A stretch of 6,744 bases of DNA from Methanolinea sp. (GTDB lineage Archaea; Halobacteriota; Methanomicrobia; Methanomicrobiales; Methanospirillaceae), in NCBI GenBank assembly GCA_013331225.1, contig DUGV01000151.1:5484-12227 (forward strand), written 5' to 3'. Under the pieces are notes generated by a model. That model did no database searches and was not told the DNA's origin. It saw only the letters and a program-made list of their open reading frames with translations. Of this stretch, positions 5,791 through 6,744 are shown one piece after another. Within the stretch, counting starts at the first letter, position 1; each line of letters begins with the position of its first letter. Made by a program: the position numbers and the translations under genes.

Positions 5791-5993
5791 CATTTGGCAA
5801 TTTCCTGTCGGATCCCCTCAAGCGATCGCTCGCGATCTGTCCAATAATCCAGGTGAAATAAAGCCAGGATCCATGAGATAACCCAGAATGCGAGCACCAG
5901 CGCATTTGCGAGCACGATTCCCTGGTTTATAGAGTTCATGATTACACATACCGGCTGCAGGAACGTGCTCAAGGATTTCAACTCGTTCTGCAC
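5790..5993 (-). CDS. Possible small single-pass membrane protein
   Basis: The frame encodes 67 residues from a GTG at 5993, or 49 residues from an ATG at 5939. I recognise no family. Residues of the short form read as an N-terminal polar start (MNSINQG), a long hydrophobic helix (IVLANALVLAFWVISWILALFHL), an aromatic girdle (DYW), and an amphipathic charged tail (TDRERSLEGIRQEIAK). That is a coherent small membrane protein rather than random sequence, and codon third positions are mostly G or C like the neighbours. Against it: no TATA-like box is seen, and only a weak GGGGAG lies 11 nt before the GTG. It could be on the same transcript as the SIMPL gene, which ends 109 nt upstream on the same strand. 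Function is unknown. Confidence 0.42.
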   Translation of the reverse strand: MQNELKSLSTFLQPVCVIMNSINQGIVLANALVLAFWVISWILALFHLDYWTDRERSLEGIRQEIAK

Positions 5994-6040
5994 GGTCTAC
6001 TACACTCCCCGGCAGGCCTCCGAGTGAGGAGCTTTTTCGG

Positions 6041-6088
6041 GGCGGATGGGGATGGTTGCCGGCAGTCCGCCCTGATAAGGGCATCCCC
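6041..6088. other. Overlapping inverted repeats after the SIMPL gene
   Basis: Three inverted repeats overlap: GGCGGA (6041-6046) / TCCGCC (6066-6071), GGGGATG (6048-6054) / CATCCCC (6082-6088), and GCCCT (6069-6073) / AGGGC (6078-6082) with a GATA loop. The first cannot form together with the third because they share 6069-6071. It lies just past the SIMPL stop on the minus strand and could be a transcript end or an RNA structure, but no T tract follows. Confidence 0.3.
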
Positions 6089-6102
6089 CTGCTCCTTCCT
6101 GT

Positions 6103-6744
6103 TTATGAGATCCAGTACGTCACCGTGACTGTTGCTGTCACCGTGATATCACCGGGCTGGATGGGCGTCGATGCTGCTCCGGACATGGAGTCGGCCATCG
6201 CGAAGTTCTGGAACGCGACAGGGTAATACCCGCCGCCGATCTGGGCGGACTTCACCGACCTGATGCTGACGCCGAGTGCATCGGCAACTGTTTTTGCATC
6301 GGCCGTTGCCCTCGCGGACGCCTCCTTCAGTGCTTCGGTCCTGAGGACCTGGGACTGCTCGTCAGAGAGGAGGAACTGGATGGAGCTTGCCTGGTTGATG
6401 CCATGTGCAACCCCGATATCGATCACTTCGCCAACCCTCGAGACGTCGTGCAGCGTGACGGTCAGGGTATTTGTGACACGGTAGGTCCTGACCTTCTGGC
6501 CGTAGAGTTTCGAATCCTCGTAGACGGGGTAGATGTAGTACCCGGTGGTCTTGAGGGCGTCTGTAGGGATACCGGCAGCGGTCAGGGCGTCCATCACCTT
6601 TTTCATGCGGGCGGCGTTCTCGGCCTGGGCGATTTGGACATTTGCGTTCTCGGTCTCTACCGCAAGCGATATCTGGGCACGGTCAGGGGTCCCGATGACG
6701 GACCCTGTCCCGGATGCGACGATGGTGTTGTCGTTTTCCGTATC
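6103..6744 (-). CDS. SIMPL (DUF541) domain protein, 5' end missing
   Basis: The frame is open to the right edge, giving 213 residues of the C-terminal part; an internal ATG at 6606 is not the start. The visible N-terminal part reads 'VASGTGSVIGTPDRAQISLAVET', a family hallmark: 'G.G.v...PD.a.i...v'. It is followed by a long helix (A..QAENAARMKKVMDAL.AAGIP), 'LKTTGYYIYPVYED', 'YRVTNTLTVTLHDVSRVGEVID', a second helix with repeated A and E/K (EALKEASARATADAKTVADALGV), and 'GDITVTATVTVTYWIS' at the end. SIMPL proteins are exported, form ring-like oligomers in some studied bacteria (BP26), and are of uncertain role. The missing 20-30 residues should hold the signal peptide. It ends with TAA at 6103-6105. 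Its promoter is outside the window. Confidence 0.92.
   Translation of the reverse strand, partial: DTENDNTIVASGTGSVIGTPDRAQISLAVETENANVQIAQAENAARMKKVMDALTAAGIPTDALKTTGYYIYPVYEDSKLYGQKVRTYRVTNTLTVTLHDVSRVGEVIDIGVAHGINQASSIQFLLSDEQSQVLRTEALKEASARATADAKTVADALGVSIRSVKSAQIGGGYYPVAFQNFAMADSMSGAASTPIQPGDITVTATVTVTYWIS

Noticed and set aside
5818..6084. An 88-codon minus-strand frame overlapping the small membrane protein
   Set aside because: Its translation has no coherent hydrophobic or domain pattern, and the alternative frame gives a far more protein-like sequence.
6604..6606. ATG at 6606 (minus strand) as the start of the SIMPL protein
   Set aside because: The 46 codons upstream to the edge carry the conserved start of the SIMPL domain, so the gene continues beyond the window.
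1..6744. CRISPR arrays, tRNA or rRNA genes, insertion sequences, phage genes
   Set aside because: No direct repeat series, cloverleaf-like segment, transposase or integrase motif, or terminal inverted repeats were seen on reading through both strands.

Overview
The window looks like chromosomal DNA of a methanogenic archaeon, most likely of the order Methanomicrobiales (the genus cannot be fixed from this stretch). The signs are an archaemetzincin with the four-cysteine second zinc site, a REC-PAS-GAF signalling protein in the style these methanogens carry in many copies, a Cache-type sensor tail, an EFR1-type flavodoxin-ferredoxin, a small type I surface protein, TATA-like boxes about 27 nt before start codons, and oligo-T ends of genes. 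Codon third positions are GC-rich throughout.

Layout. On the + strand, positions 1-305 are the 3' end of a Cache-domain protein. Next come a DUF7000-like protein (361-876, followed by a T7 tract) and a signal-peptide/TM-anchored surface protein (979 or 988 to 1590). On the - strand follow archaemetzincin amzA (2221 to 1664) and an EFR1-type flavodoxin/2[4Fe-4S] protein (3292 to 2495, with a T-rich tract just after its stop). An AT-rich divergent promoter region (3293-3468) separates that gene from a + strand pair: a response regulator with REC, PAS and GAF domains but no kinase (3469-4812), and an LCM/TcmP-type SAM methyltransferase (4872-5720) with a strong ribosome binding site and a terminator-like hairpin after it. 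On the - strand at the right end are a possible small membrane protein (5790-5993) and the C-terminal 213 residues of a SIMPL (DUF541) protein (6103-6744, running off the window).

How the genes fit together. I see no phage, insertion sequence, CRISPR array, tRNA or rRNA, and no clear multi-gene novel system. The most suggestive unit is the response regulator plus methyltransferase: same strand, 59 nt apart, no evident promoter between them. The EFR1-type gene is divergent from this pair and has a perfect 12-bp palindrome in its leader, a candidate operator. The DUF7000-like gene and the methyltransferase resemble families I know mainly from bacteria, so both are candidates for gene transfer from anaerobic bacteria. 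All family calls come from reading motifs, not from database searches.
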